A stretch of 6,315 nt of DNA from Nitrospirota bacterium (GTDB lineage: Bacteria > Nitrospirota > CAKKRA01 > 9FT-COMBO-42-15): the NCBI GenBank assembly GCA_016214425.1, contig JACRON010000273.1, positions 1-6,315 on the forward strand, in the 5' to 3' direction. The notes under the pieces were generated by a model. It was not told the origin of the DNA. It did no database searches and saw nothing but the letters and a program-made list of their open reading frames with translations. Below are positions 1 to 5,015 of this stretch, piece after piece. The position numbers and the translations under genes are program-made. Positions within the stretch are counted from its first letter, which is position 1. Each line of letters begins with the position of its first letter.

Positions 1-287
1 GGGATAATTAAATGGGTTTTTAAACCAATCTTTAATACCCCTGTTTCAGTGATTGTATCCATAAAGAGTTTATACTTTCTAAATATCTCCAAAGGATTTC
101 TGAATGGCTTCAATCTATCCTCTTTTCCTGATTTCAAAAGCACAAGAATATATACATCATAGTCAATTGCTGCAGACAAAAGTCCGCTGATTAAAGCCCA
201 TTCAATAATAGGCTTATCAGGAGACAAGAGCACTGCAATAGGAACAGCGGCAAAACCGGAAATTATGAAATGATTGTGAGGGAGCAT
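1..287 (-). CDS. Partial gene for a small integral membrane protein of unknown function (3' end outside the window)
   Basis: Reading from an ATG at 287, the frame stays open for 95 codons to the window edge. The protein begins MLPHNHFIISGFAAVP, has one hydrophobic stretch at about residues 7-21 and another at about 27-53, and then a basic, charged segment (KSGKEDRLKPFRNP) that would be cytosolic. A good Shine-Dalgarno, AAGGA, lies 6 nt before the ATG. I do not recognise the family. The early HNH and the IDYD after the second hydrophobic segment loosely recall YdjM/DUF457-type membrane 'metal-dependent hydrolases', but this is only a resemblance. The gene lies downstream of the AAA+ ATPase gene with a 90-bp gap that holds a palindromic repeat. 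Its first 17 codons and leader recur, slightly diverged, at the start of the chimeric ORF at 1696-2022, which supports both the start codon and the reality of the gene. Confidence 0.7.
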   Translation of the reverse strand, partial: MLPHNHFIISGFAAVPIAVLLSPDKPIIEWALISGLLSAAIDYDVYILVLLKSGKEDRLKPFRNPLEIFRKYKLFMDTITETGVLKIGLKTHLII

Positions 288-318
288 TTTAAGTCCTTCT
301 TTCTCGCAGGCTAAAGCC
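241..318 (-). repeat. Duplicated start module, copy A (leader, RBS and first codons of the membrane-protein gene)
   Basis: This stretch aligns without gaps to 1976-2053 at a constant offset of 1735 bases, with about seven mismatches over 78 bp by eye. It covers the tail of a palindromic repeat, the AGAAGGACTT ribosome-binding region, the ATG and about 15 codons. The untranslated part from 289 to 318 is identical between copies, while most mismatches fall in the coding part. It is the intact parental copy, because it continues into the full membrane-protein frame. Confidence 0.85.
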
Positions 319-322
319 TGCG
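305..322. repeat. REP-like perfect palindrome (CGCAGGCT-AA-AGCCTGCG)
   Basis: Eight-base perfect arms flank a 2-nt centre, and the unit is followed by GGCTACC. Sequences of this type (GTAGCCGCAGGCTTTAGCCTGCG) are common dispersed intergenic palindromes in many bacterial genomes, often linked to REP-associated IS200-like transposases; no transposase is visible here. It lies between the ATPase stop and the membrane-protein start, directly before that gene's Shine-Dalgarno, so in the mRNA it would fold into a hairpin just upstream of the ribosome-binding site. Confidence 0.75.
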
Positions 323-348
323 GCTACCATATATTTAAAAATGGGTAA

Positions 349-377
349 CTTATAATTCTAAAGACTTAAAAGAGCAA
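349..377 (-). promoter_or_regulatory. Weak candidate promoter for the membrane-protein gene
   Basis: On the minus strand TTGCTC (377-372) is followed after 17 nt by TATAAG (354-349). The -10 is 5/6 and the -35 only 3/6 of the sigma-70 consensus. The predicted start point near 342 would give a leader of about 55 nt that contains the REP-like hairpin. The -35 abuts the ATPase stop codon, so read-through from that gene is an equally good explanation for expression. Confidence 0.3.
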
Positions 378-1595
378 CTATGACAGCACTGCGCTCAATG
401 GCACAGCCCAGATTCGCTCGCCAAGCCTAACAGCTTCAATGCCATTATAGGCAAGGATTGCAGCAATACAATTAGGTGTTGACGAAAGAAAGGCCTTTAT
501 GCCTGAAAGGTCTTTCTCCTCCCATCTGGCAGATGCCTTTACCTCTACTGCAATACACTTTCTGCCAGCCTCTATTATAAAATCAACCTCATATCTCCCC
601 TGAACATTCCAGAAGTATAAGCGCGCTTCAGGCCATTTTGCATCTATTATTCCTGTAATGTTTTGCGCGATGTATGTTTCAAACATTGCCCCCTTCAGGG
701 GGTCTGTTCCTATATCCTCAATGCCTGCAAAATAGCATGCAAGGCCGGAATCACTTAAATAAATCTTTGGAGATTTTATAAGCCTGCTTGCCTTATTTTT
801 CAGATAAGGGTTAATACGGTATATAATAAAAGACGCTTCAAGGAGAGAAAGATGCCTTGAAGTGGTTGCTGCATTTAATTTTGCATCTCTGCCAAGCTGG
901 CTTGGACTCAAAAGCTGGCCTGTTCTAAGAGCTGTAAGGCGTAAAAGATGTCTGAAGGATATTATATCCCCTATCTTGCTTAATTCTCTTACATCCCTTT
1001 CAAGATAGGTCTGCTCAAATCCTTTAAACCAAAGAGCCCGCCTCTTAACCTCTTGAAGGCAGACAGAAGGCATACCTCCATATAGTATATCTTCATCTCT
1101 TATCAGGACACTGTTAATTTGCTTTGGGATTTGCTGAGCCTCAAAGAGCTTAAGAAGAAAAGGCTTCTCTGAAACCATACCATTAATCTCTCTTCTGGAA
1201 AACGGATGCAAGGTAAAATAAACTGCCCGGCCTGCAAGGCTCTCTGAAACGCCTTTTAACATAGCAAGGTTGGCAGACCCGGAAAGCAGAAATTGTCCTG
1301 CCTTTCTGCTTTTATCAACACGCCTTTTAATGGCTGTCAGGACATCTGGACATTTCTGCACCTCATCAATTGTTATAGGCTCGCCAGATTTTACAAATCC
1401 ATCAGGATCAGCCTTTGCAGCAGCAAGGTGCGCAAAATCGTCAAATGTAAAATATTTCCTGTTCTTTAAGCCCTTCTGATTCTGCAAAAAAGTGCTCTTG
1501 CCAGTCTGCCTCATGCCGGTAATAACAACCACGGGCATCTCATCCAAGGCGTCAATAATTGTACTGCCGATATCACGATTGTAATATTCTGTCAT
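378..1595 (-). CDS. AAA+ ATPase with C-terminal DUF4143 domain (AAA_14 family)
   Basis: This 405-residue protein has the full layout of the AAA_14-DUF4143 family. It has a Walker A motif, GMRQTGKST, at 27-35; Walker B ITIDEVQ at 74-80; a sensor-like LLSGSAN at 103-109; and LAGR with R123, then the family's HPFSRRE at 130-136. The conserved YGGMPSV lies at 172-178, a probable winged-helix region at about 206-262, and a C-terminal DUF4143 part with EVDFII (336-341) and VEVKAS (350-355). That last pair resembles the D...ExK core of PD-(D/E)xK nucleases, but activity is not established for most members. Such proteins are widespread, often solitary and frequently transferred; their biological role is poorly known. 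The ATG at 1595 is chosen because no other ATG lies between it and an in-frame upstream stop and because a strong promoter ends 10 nt before it. There is no Shine-Dalgarno. The length is usual for the family and the frame is intact. Confidence 0.93.
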   Translation of the reverse strand: MTEYYNRDIGSTIIDALDEMPVVVITGMRQTGKSTFLQNQKGLKNRKYFTFDDFAHLAAAKADPDGFVKSGEPITIDEVQKCPDVLTAIKRRVDKSRKAGQFLLSGSANLAMLKGVSESLAGRAVYFTLHPFSRREINGMVSEKPFLLKLFEAQQIPKQINSVLIRDEDILYGGMPSVCLQEVKRRALWFKGFEQTYLERDVRELSKIGDIISFRHLLRLTALRTGQLLSPSQLGRDAKLNAATTSRHLSLLEASFIIYRINPYLKNKASRLIKSPKIYLSDSGLACYFAGIEDIGTDPLKGAMFETYIAQNITGIIDAKWPEARLYFWNVQGRYEVDFIIEAGRKCIAVEVKASARWEEKDLSGIKAFLSSTPNCIAAILAYNGIEAVRLGERIWAVPLSAVLS

Positions 1596-1605
1596 AATAT
1601 TACAT

Positions 1606-1634
1606 ATTATAATGGCAAAATGACACTATGTCAA
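1606..1634 (-). promoter_or_regulatory. Consensus sigma-70 promoter of the ATPase gene
   Basis: The minus strand reads TTGACA (1634-1629), a 17-nt spacer, then TATAAT (1611-1606). Both hexamers match the consensus exactly with ideal spacing. Transcription should begin near 1599, only a few bases before the ATG at 1595, so the mRNA would have almost no leader. This fits the lack of a Shine-Dalgarno. Confidence 0.85.
1621..1633. promoter_or_regulatory. Candidate operator: TGACA-N3-TGTCA palindrome over the -35 box
   Basis: TGACACTATGTCA is a perfect 5-bp-arm inverted repeat that overlaps five of six bases of the -35 hexamer. A third TGTCA half-site lies over the start codon at 1590-1594. A repressor bound here would block the polymerase. 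The regulator is unknown; the ATPase carries a predicted winged helix, so autoregulation is conceivable but unsupported. Confidence 0.45.
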
Positions 1635-1651
1635 TATCTTAAAAGCTGTTT

Positions 1652-1673
1652 AGCTTCGCCAAAGGCAAAAGCT
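1652..1673. repeat. Weak hairpin downstream of the chimeric ORF
   Basis: AGCTT/AAGCT arms, then an inner GCC/GGC pairing across a small internal loop, can form a hairpin 23 nt after the chimera's stop. There is no T-run on the minus-strand side, so it is a poor intrinsic terminator. The rest of 1635-1695 shows nothing recognisable. Confidence 0.25.
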
Positions 1674-1695
1674 GATTGTAATGCTCTGGAGCTAA

Positions 1696-2022
1696 TCACT
1701 GACTTTCCATAAACTCCATAATGCGCTGGGCGATTTCCTCCCCCTTCTCCTCTTGAAGAAAATGACCAGCATCTTTAATCACAATTTCTGGCTGATTTTT
1801 TGTTCCGGGGATAAGTTTCCGGAAGAATTTATCTGCACCATGAGTAATTGGGTCTTTATCTGAAAACATTACAAGTGTCGGCTTCTCACATTTAGAGAGA
1901 AACTCTCGCGTCTGCCGCATTTCAGCAACTCCGGGGTCATCAGGCTCAATTGGAACGAGCAGAGGCCATGCAGCAGGGACAGCAGCAAGACCTGAAATTA
2001 TGAAATGATTGTGGGGCAGCAT
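1696..2022 (-). CDS. Chimeric ORF: membrane-protein start fused to the C-terminal third of a haloalkane dehalogenase (probable pseudogene)
   Basis: The 108-codon frame starts MLPHNHFIISGLAAVP, nearly the same as the gene at 1-287. At about residue 17 it switches to AAWPLLVPI and continues as a haloalkane dehalogenase C-terminus to the stop. About 75 of 92 residues match residues 204-296 of the complete enzyme at 4117-5007. It keeps the catalytic acid (D57 in SDKDP) and the base (H87 in DAGHF), but lacks the HGEPTW oxyanion region, the nucleophilic Asp of QDWGG and the cap, so it cannot be an active dehalogenase. The ribosome-binding site (AAGGA, 6 nt from the ATG) is intact, so a protein may still be made. 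The divergence from the full enzyme shows that the 3' part came from a second paralogue, not from a recent copy. A deletion that joined two genes, or an assembly error, could both produce this. Confidence 0.8.
   Translation of the reverse strand: MLPHNHFIISGLAAVPAAWPLLVPIEPDDPGVAEMRQTREFLSKCEKPTLVMFSDKDPITHGADKFFRKLIPGTKNQPEIVIKDAGHFLQEEKGEEIAQRIMEFMESQ
1700..1974 (-). repeat. Paralogous dehalogenase 3' segment, copy 1
   Basis: This segment aligns to about 4124-4398 at a constant offset of 2424 bases, with long identical stretches (for example around TCTTTAATCACAATTTCTGG) and scattered substitutions. It is the 3' third of a second dehalogenase gene whose 5' two thirds are absent. Confidence 0.8.
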
Positions 2023-2053
2023 ATTAAGTCCTTCTTTCTCGCAGGCTAAAGCC
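1976..2053 (-). repeat. Duplicated start module, copy B (truncated hairpin, RBS and first codons of the chimera)
   Basis: This is the partner of 241-318. The shared sequence ends on one side inside the REP-like palindrome (GCAGGCTAAAGCC is kept, the closing TGCG is lost), so the hairpin cannot form here. On the other side it ends within a few bases of the join to dehalogenase sequence, where both parents share TGCA-like microhomology near 1969-1975. Confidence 0.85.
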
Positions 2054-2071
2054 CAGTATCAAGTAGTCGGG

Positions 2072-2143
2072 CTGGTGGGACAGACATCTCGCCTGTCTCC
2101 GTAGGACGGTTCATGAACCGCCATACAAAGACTGTACCACCAG
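2072..2143. repeat. Compound palindromic repeat (BIME/REP-like cluster)
   Basis: The outer arms CTGGTGGGACAG (2072-2083) and CTGTACCACCAG (2132-2143) are inverted repeats with one mismatch in 12. Inside lie two smaller palindromes. One is an imperfect hairpin, GACAG...CTGTC (2079-2097), and the other is a perfect one, CGGTTCATGAACCG (2107-2120). Palindromes like these (GGCGGTTCATGAACCGCC, and GACAGGCGAGA...CTGTC) are well known as dispersed intergenic repeats in many genomes. I see no ORF here. The cluster sits next to the truncated start module, so it marks a rearrangement-prone spot. Confidence 0.7.
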
Positions 2144-2168
2144 GTCAGAGACGACCACGATTACCGGA

Positions 2169-2201
2169 TTATACCTTTAAGTATTATACTTAAAGGTATA
2201 A
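2169..2201. terminator. 16-bp perfect inverted repeat after the lipoprotein gene, possible terminator
   Basis: The arms at 2169-2184 and 2186-2201 (core ATACCTTTAAGTAT / ATACTTAAAGGTAT) pair perfectly around one base. The repeat starts 14 bp after the stop of the gene at 2215-3159, the usual place for a terminator, and AAAA lies on its upstream side. It is AT-rich and no T-run follows on the minus strand, so termination would be inefficient; a transposon-like end or a transcript-stabilising hairpin is also possible. Confidence 0.5.
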
Positions 2202-2214
2202 AATTGCCAAGAAA

Positions 2215-3159
2215 TTAAAAATCAATAACCAAAAAATCGTCTATCTCCCAATCAAAGGGGTCATGATCCATTAGAAATTTCACATGAGGATGTTTTGCTT
2301 TAAACTCTTTTAAATTATTTACTGACTCCTTTGATTTTTCTTCTGACCAAGAATACTGCAAATAAGAAAAGGAGGGAAAATTTTTAGCAGCGCCAGCAGG
2401 AATAAGATAGCTTTTATCCTTACCCTGAATTAAAAATGAAAGATGACCTTGAGAATGTCCAGGGGTTTTGAAAATAATTATACTATTGTCTCCCAAAAAA
2501 TTACAGGCTTCTGAAAAAGGGGAAAAATCAGTAGAGGTCTTGAATGCTAATCCATATATCTTATCTATTTGCTTGAAATATTCAAACCTGTATCCTTTAA
2601 ATATACCAAAACTCTTTTGCACAGCCTGCCATTCTTCATTAACAGTGTAAAACATAGTATTACTAACCTTTTTCACTTCTATTAAGCCACTGATGTCACC
2701 AATATGTAAGTGCGTAAATATCATTGCCTTTAATTTTCTAATATCCAAATGGTGGGCTTGCATCTGCGAATATAAATCCTTTCCCTCATCTACTTTAACA
2801 GAAAATAATTTTGAGAAGACAAATCCAAACGCCTTTGAAGGATTTTGGTTTGATATTGAAGGAAGTCCAGGATTTATGGCAATGAATGAACCATCTGAGT
2901 ATTCTAAAAGATATGTTGGAACAGAAAGCCAGACCTTCTCATCTTTAGTCTTATCTGGAAACAGTTTCTTTATTTCTCCCCATTCTTCTTTAGAATAAAA
3001 GATAGAATAAGGAAATTGAATCTTTCCTGTATTAAATACATACATTCTTGTTAATTGTCCACTTACAATCGGTGGCGAAAAGGGTTTTAATTCTACATCT
3101 CTACACCCTGTGATGAGCATAGCTAAAATAAAAGCTGTTAAAATAATAAGGATTTTCAT
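2215..3159 (-). CDS. Metallo-beta-lactamase-fold lipoprotein with a variant metal site
   Basis: The 314-residue protein starts with a lipoprotein signal (hydrophobic 2-16, lipobox LITGC, lipidated C19), so it is probably membrane-anchored outside the cytoplasm. The body resembles the AHL-lactonase-like branch of the metallo-beta-lactamase fold. THLHIGDISGL (149-159) stands where the family has THxHxDHxGGL, TPGHSQGH (232-239) supplies the third histidine, PAGAAKN (254-260) stands where GDA is expected, and DHDP (298-301) supplies the last histidine. H150, H152, H235 and H299 are present. The Asp-His of the first motif is Gly-Asp, and the bridging Asp is Ala257. A hydrolase with one or rearranged metals, or a non-catalytic relative, is likely; the substrate is unknown. 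It begins 29 bp after the HEPN gene stop and is probably co-transcribed, though no good Shine-Dalgarno lies near the ATG (AAGGTG is about 25 nt away). It looks more AT-rich than its neighbours, which suggests transfer. Confidence 0.8.
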   Translation of the reverse strand: MKILIILTAFILAMLITGCRDVELKPFSPPIVSGQLTRMYVFNTGKIQFPYSIFYSKEEWGEIKKLFPDKTKDEKVWLSVPTYLLEYSDGSFIAINPGLPSISNQNPSKAFGFVFSKLFSVKVDEGKDLYSQMQAHHLDIRKLKAMIFTHLHIGDISGLIEVKKVSNTMFYTVNEEWQAVQKSFGIFKGYRFEYFKQIDKIYGLAFKTSTDFSPFSEACNFLGDNSIIIFKTPGHSQGHLSFLIQGKDKSYLIPAGAAKNFPSFSYLQYSWSEEKSKESVNNLKEFKAKHPHVKFLMDHDPFDWEIDDFLVIDF

Positions 3160-3188
3160 AAGTGGCTTTTTAGAAAAAAATGTTCACC

Positions 3189-3611
3189 TTACTTTTTGCT
3201 TAACAGCATCTTCTTAAAATGACTGCTAAGCCTTTTAATATCGTCAAGACTCTTTTTCAAAACACCATAAACAATGGCATCATCAATCCTGTCATAGCTG
3301 TGAACAATGATATTCCGCATCCCTATCATCTTGTCAATCAAAGACATATATTTGGAAGGAAAAAGTTTATTTTCATGAAGTATTAGAAACACCTCTCTAT
3401 TATTTCCCGGCTCATGCAGTCTTTTATCGGATATAAGCATCTTGCCAATATCAATAATTGCCTCTATTATTTTCTGAAGGTTTCGCTCAGTTGAATCCTT
3501 ATCTTTCCATGACTTTCTATATTTATCAATATTAGGATTAGACCTCTTTATCTTTTCAAGCCTCTTTAAGCAATCATCAATCAACTCAAGCTTTCTGTAG
3601 TATATCTCCAT
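3189..3611 (-). CDS. hepT: HEPN-family toxin, HepT-like (DUF86) RNase
   Basis: The 140-residue, highly charged, alpha-helical protein carries RNIIVHSY at 99-106, an exact R-X4-H-X-Y motif (R99, H104, Y106). This is the active-site signature of HepT toxins, cytosolic RNases that halt growth. In characterised MntA-HepT systems the Tyr of this motif is AMPylated by the partner nucleotidyltransferase, which silences the toxin. The start ATG at 3611 lies inside the upstream nucleotidyltransferase gene (26-bp overlap, different frame). It has a purine-rich Shine-Dalgarno, AAGGAAAAG, about 8-9 nt away, so translation is probably coupled to the antitoxin. Length and layout fit the family. A role in phage defence or plasmid or island maintenance is inferred from the family, not shown here. 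Confidence 0.88.
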   Translation of the reverse strand: MEIYYRKLELIDDCLKRLEKIKRSNPNIDKYRKSWKDKDSTERNLQKIIEAIIDIGKMLISDKRLHEPGNNREVFLILHENKLFPSKYMSLIDKMIGMRNIIVHSYDRIDDAIVYGVLKKSLDDIKRLSSHFKKMLLSKK

Positions 3612-4032
3612 ATTTTCTTTTCCTTAAAGACCTTAGATAAGGTTCAAAGTCAAAGTATTCCCTTTTAATAGCATTCTCAAATTCAAGCCTCTGAGAAACA
3701 TCCTTTGTGTATAAGGCTATCCCCTCTGTAATTACCTTATACTGGAGTTGAACAGAGGCGTATTTACCTCTCAGGTCAAAGATGCTTACCTCCAATTGAA
3801 TGCCAATCTTTTTTAAAAGTAATGTAAAAATAGCCTCTGCCTTTGATATCAATTCTAATCTTTCCGAGTCTTCAACATCGTATGATGTAAGTATTGCAAT
3901 ATCTATATCACTATCCTTCCTGAGCCTGCCCTTGATAGCAGAGCCATATAGATAAATCGCCTCAATCCCTGATGGTATTGAGGCATGTTTAATCTGTGAT
4001 TTTAAAATATTGATTATATCCTGCTGCTTCAT
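3586..4032 (-). CDS. mntA: Minimal nucleotidyltransferase antitoxin, MntA-like
   Basis: The protein has the Pol-beta-superfamily signature YLYGSAIKGRLRKDSDIDIAI: GS (residues 30-31 of the 148-aa form), then exactly ten residues, then D42-I-D44. Further on, LEVSIFDL supplies the probable third acidic position. This GSX10DXD layout is that of MntA antitoxins, which transfer AMP from ATP to the HepT active-site tyrosine. The frame is open further upstream to a TTG at 4089 (167 aa). I prefer the ATG at 4032, because the conserved fold starts just after it, the extra 19 residues look unconserved, the TTG has no Shine-Dalgarno, and a TATAAT box ends 6 nt before the ATG. The 3' end overlaps the toxin gene by 26 bp. 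The antitoxin-first order gives it a translation advantage. Confidence 0.87.
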   Translation of the reverse strand: MKQQDIINILKSQIKHASIPSGIEAIYLYGSAIKGRLRKDSDIDIAILTSYDVEDSERLELISKAEAIFTLLLKKIGIQLEVSIFDLRGKYASVQLQYKVITEGIALYTKDVSQRLEFENAIKREYFDFEPYLRSLRKRKYGDILQKA

Positions 4033-4038
4033 GCTGAA

Positions 4039-4067
4039 ATTATACGGTTTAAGAAGGGTTAATGCAA
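4039..4067 (-). promoter_or_regulatory. Candidate promoter of the mntA-hepT operon, implying a leaderless mRNA
   Basis: On the minus strand TTGCAT (4067-4062), a 17-nt spacer and a perfect TATAAT (4044-4039) are followed by only six bases before the ATG at 4032. The transcript would begin at or next to the A of the start codon. The -35 matches only 3/6. If used, this promoter lies inside the longer TTG-started frame and therefore argues for the shorter protein. The stretch 4068-4116 between it and the dehalogenase stop holds only a weak 5-bp hairpin (TCAAT...ATTGA, about 4085-4100) followed by TTTTTT, a poor terminator candidate. Confidence 0.5.
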
Positions 4068-4116
4068 GCCTAAAAAATCCATCTTTCAATTAAAGGATTG
4101 AGGCCCTTTGATTTTT

Positions 4117-5007
4117 CTATATCGTCTGCTCTATAAATTTTAGTATATGCCCTGCAATCTCTTCGCCCTTCTCCTCCTGTAGAAAGTGACCGGCGTCTTT
4201 AATCACAATTTCTGGCTGGTTTTTAGCGCCTGGGATAAGTGAACGAAAGAATCTGTCTGCACCATGAGTAATCGGGTCTTTATCAGAAAACATCACAAGT
4301 GTTGGCTTATCCCATTTAGAAAGGAACTCTCGCGTCTGCCGCATTTCAGGAGCGCCAGCATCATCATAGTGAATTGGAACAAGCAGCGGCCATGCTGCTG
4401 CACCTGCCTTATAAGATGCATCTGGAAATGGCGCTTCATAAGCAGCGATGATATCGGGGGCAAGCAAGTTGCCATTTATCATACCCATGCGTATCACCTG
4501 ACCGATTGGAAGGTCTGGAGTATTTTGAACAAACCTTCGCCATTTGAGAAATGCTTCACTCACAGGCACATCACCTGTGGGCAACCATGTGTTCATTATG
4601 ACCAATCGTGCAAACCTTTCAGGCATTTCCCTCACAAGTCTTAGGCCAATCGGGCCACCCCAGTCCTGCACAACCAAAGTAATCCGATTAAGTAATAGCG
4701 ATTTGATAAAACCTGTCAATGTATCGCAGTGCATCTTAAAAGAGTATTCACTCTGTTCTGTAAACTTGTCTGACCTGCCAAAACCGATGAAGTCCATTGC
4801 AACAACACGATGCCTTGCTGATAAAATCGGAATCATCTTGCAATACAAATACGACCATGTTGGCTCGCCATGAAGGCAGAGGACTGTTTCTCCTTTGCCT
4901 TCGTCTACATAGTGGACACGCAGACCACTAACTTCAACATAGTGTGGCTTAAATGAAAAATCAGATAAATTAGCAAATCGTTCTTCTGGTGTACTGATGA
5001 CAGGCAT
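4117..5007 (-). CDS. Haloalkane dehalogenase (alpha/beta hydrolase, subfamily I-like)
   Basis: This 296-residue cytosolic enzyme has no signal peptide and shows the complete haloalkane dehalogenase pattern. It begins RTP-like (STPEERF, 5-11), has the oxyanion/halide region HGEPTW at 46-51, and DFIGFGRSDK at 72-81. The nucleophile elbow VVQDWGG (112-118) has nucleophile D115 and halide-binding W116. A cap region with LKWRRF and YEAPFPDASY (190-199) follows, then the acid D244 in SDKDP and the base H274 in DAGHFLQEE. HGEPTW rather than HGNP places it nearer DhlA/DhmA (HLD-I) than HLD-II. The predicted reaction is hydrolysis of a haloalkane to an alcohol plus halide. The real substrate is unknown and may be another ester or epoxide. 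TAAGGGAAACTATG places the Shine-Dalgarno on the stop codon of the upstream propeller gene, 8 bp away, so the two are coupled. A second, truncated paralogue lies at 1696-1974. Confidence 0.92.
   Translation of the reverse strand: MPVISTPEERFANLSDFSFKPHYVEVSGLRVHYVDEGKGETVLCLHGEPTWSYLYCKMIPILSARHRVVAMDFIGFGRSDKFTEQSEYSFKMHCDTLTGFIKSLLLNRITLVVQDWGGPIGLRLVREMPERFARLVIMNTWLPTGDVPVSEAFLKWRRFVQNTPDLPIGQVIRMGMINGNLLAPDIIAAYEAPFPDASYKAGAAAWPLLVPIHYDDAGAPEMRQTREFLSKWDKPTLVMFSDKDPITHGADRFFRSLIPGAKNQPEIVIKDAGHFLQEEKGEEIAGHILKFIEQTI
4124..4398 (-). repeat. Paralogous dehalogenase 3' segment, copy 2 (within the intact gene)
   Basis: This is the counterpart of 1700-1974 and encodes residues from about 204 to the C-terminus of the complete dehalogenase. 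Direct repeats of this length in the same orientation, about 2.4 kb apart, could support homologous deletion or duplication of everything between them, including mntA-hepT. Confidence 0.8.
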
Positions 5008-5015
5008 AGTTTCCC

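Noticed and set aside
1270..1479. Plus-strand 69-codon frame antisense to the ATPase gene
   Set aside because: It is antisense to the Walker B and sensor region of a strongly conserved protein and has no features of its own.
2054..2165. Possible small RNA or CRISPR-like repeat in the intergenic palindromes
   Set aside because: The palindromes differ from one another and are not regularly spaced direct repeats. No promoter is visible, and dispersed REP-type units explain them better.
3165..3190. T-run after the hepT stop as a terminator
   Set aside because: No stem precedes the TTTTTTT, so the toxin and lipoprotein genes are more likely co-transcribed.
4033..4089. 19-residue N-terminal extension of the nucleotidyltransferase from TTG
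   Set aside because: There is no Shine-Dalgarno at the TTG, and a promoter -10 box lies inside the extension next to the internal ATG.
4264..4644. Plus-strand 126-codon frame inside the dehalogenase gene
   Set aside because: It is a shadow of the well-supported minus-strand enzyme, has no family motifs, and has no ribosome-binding site that stands out.
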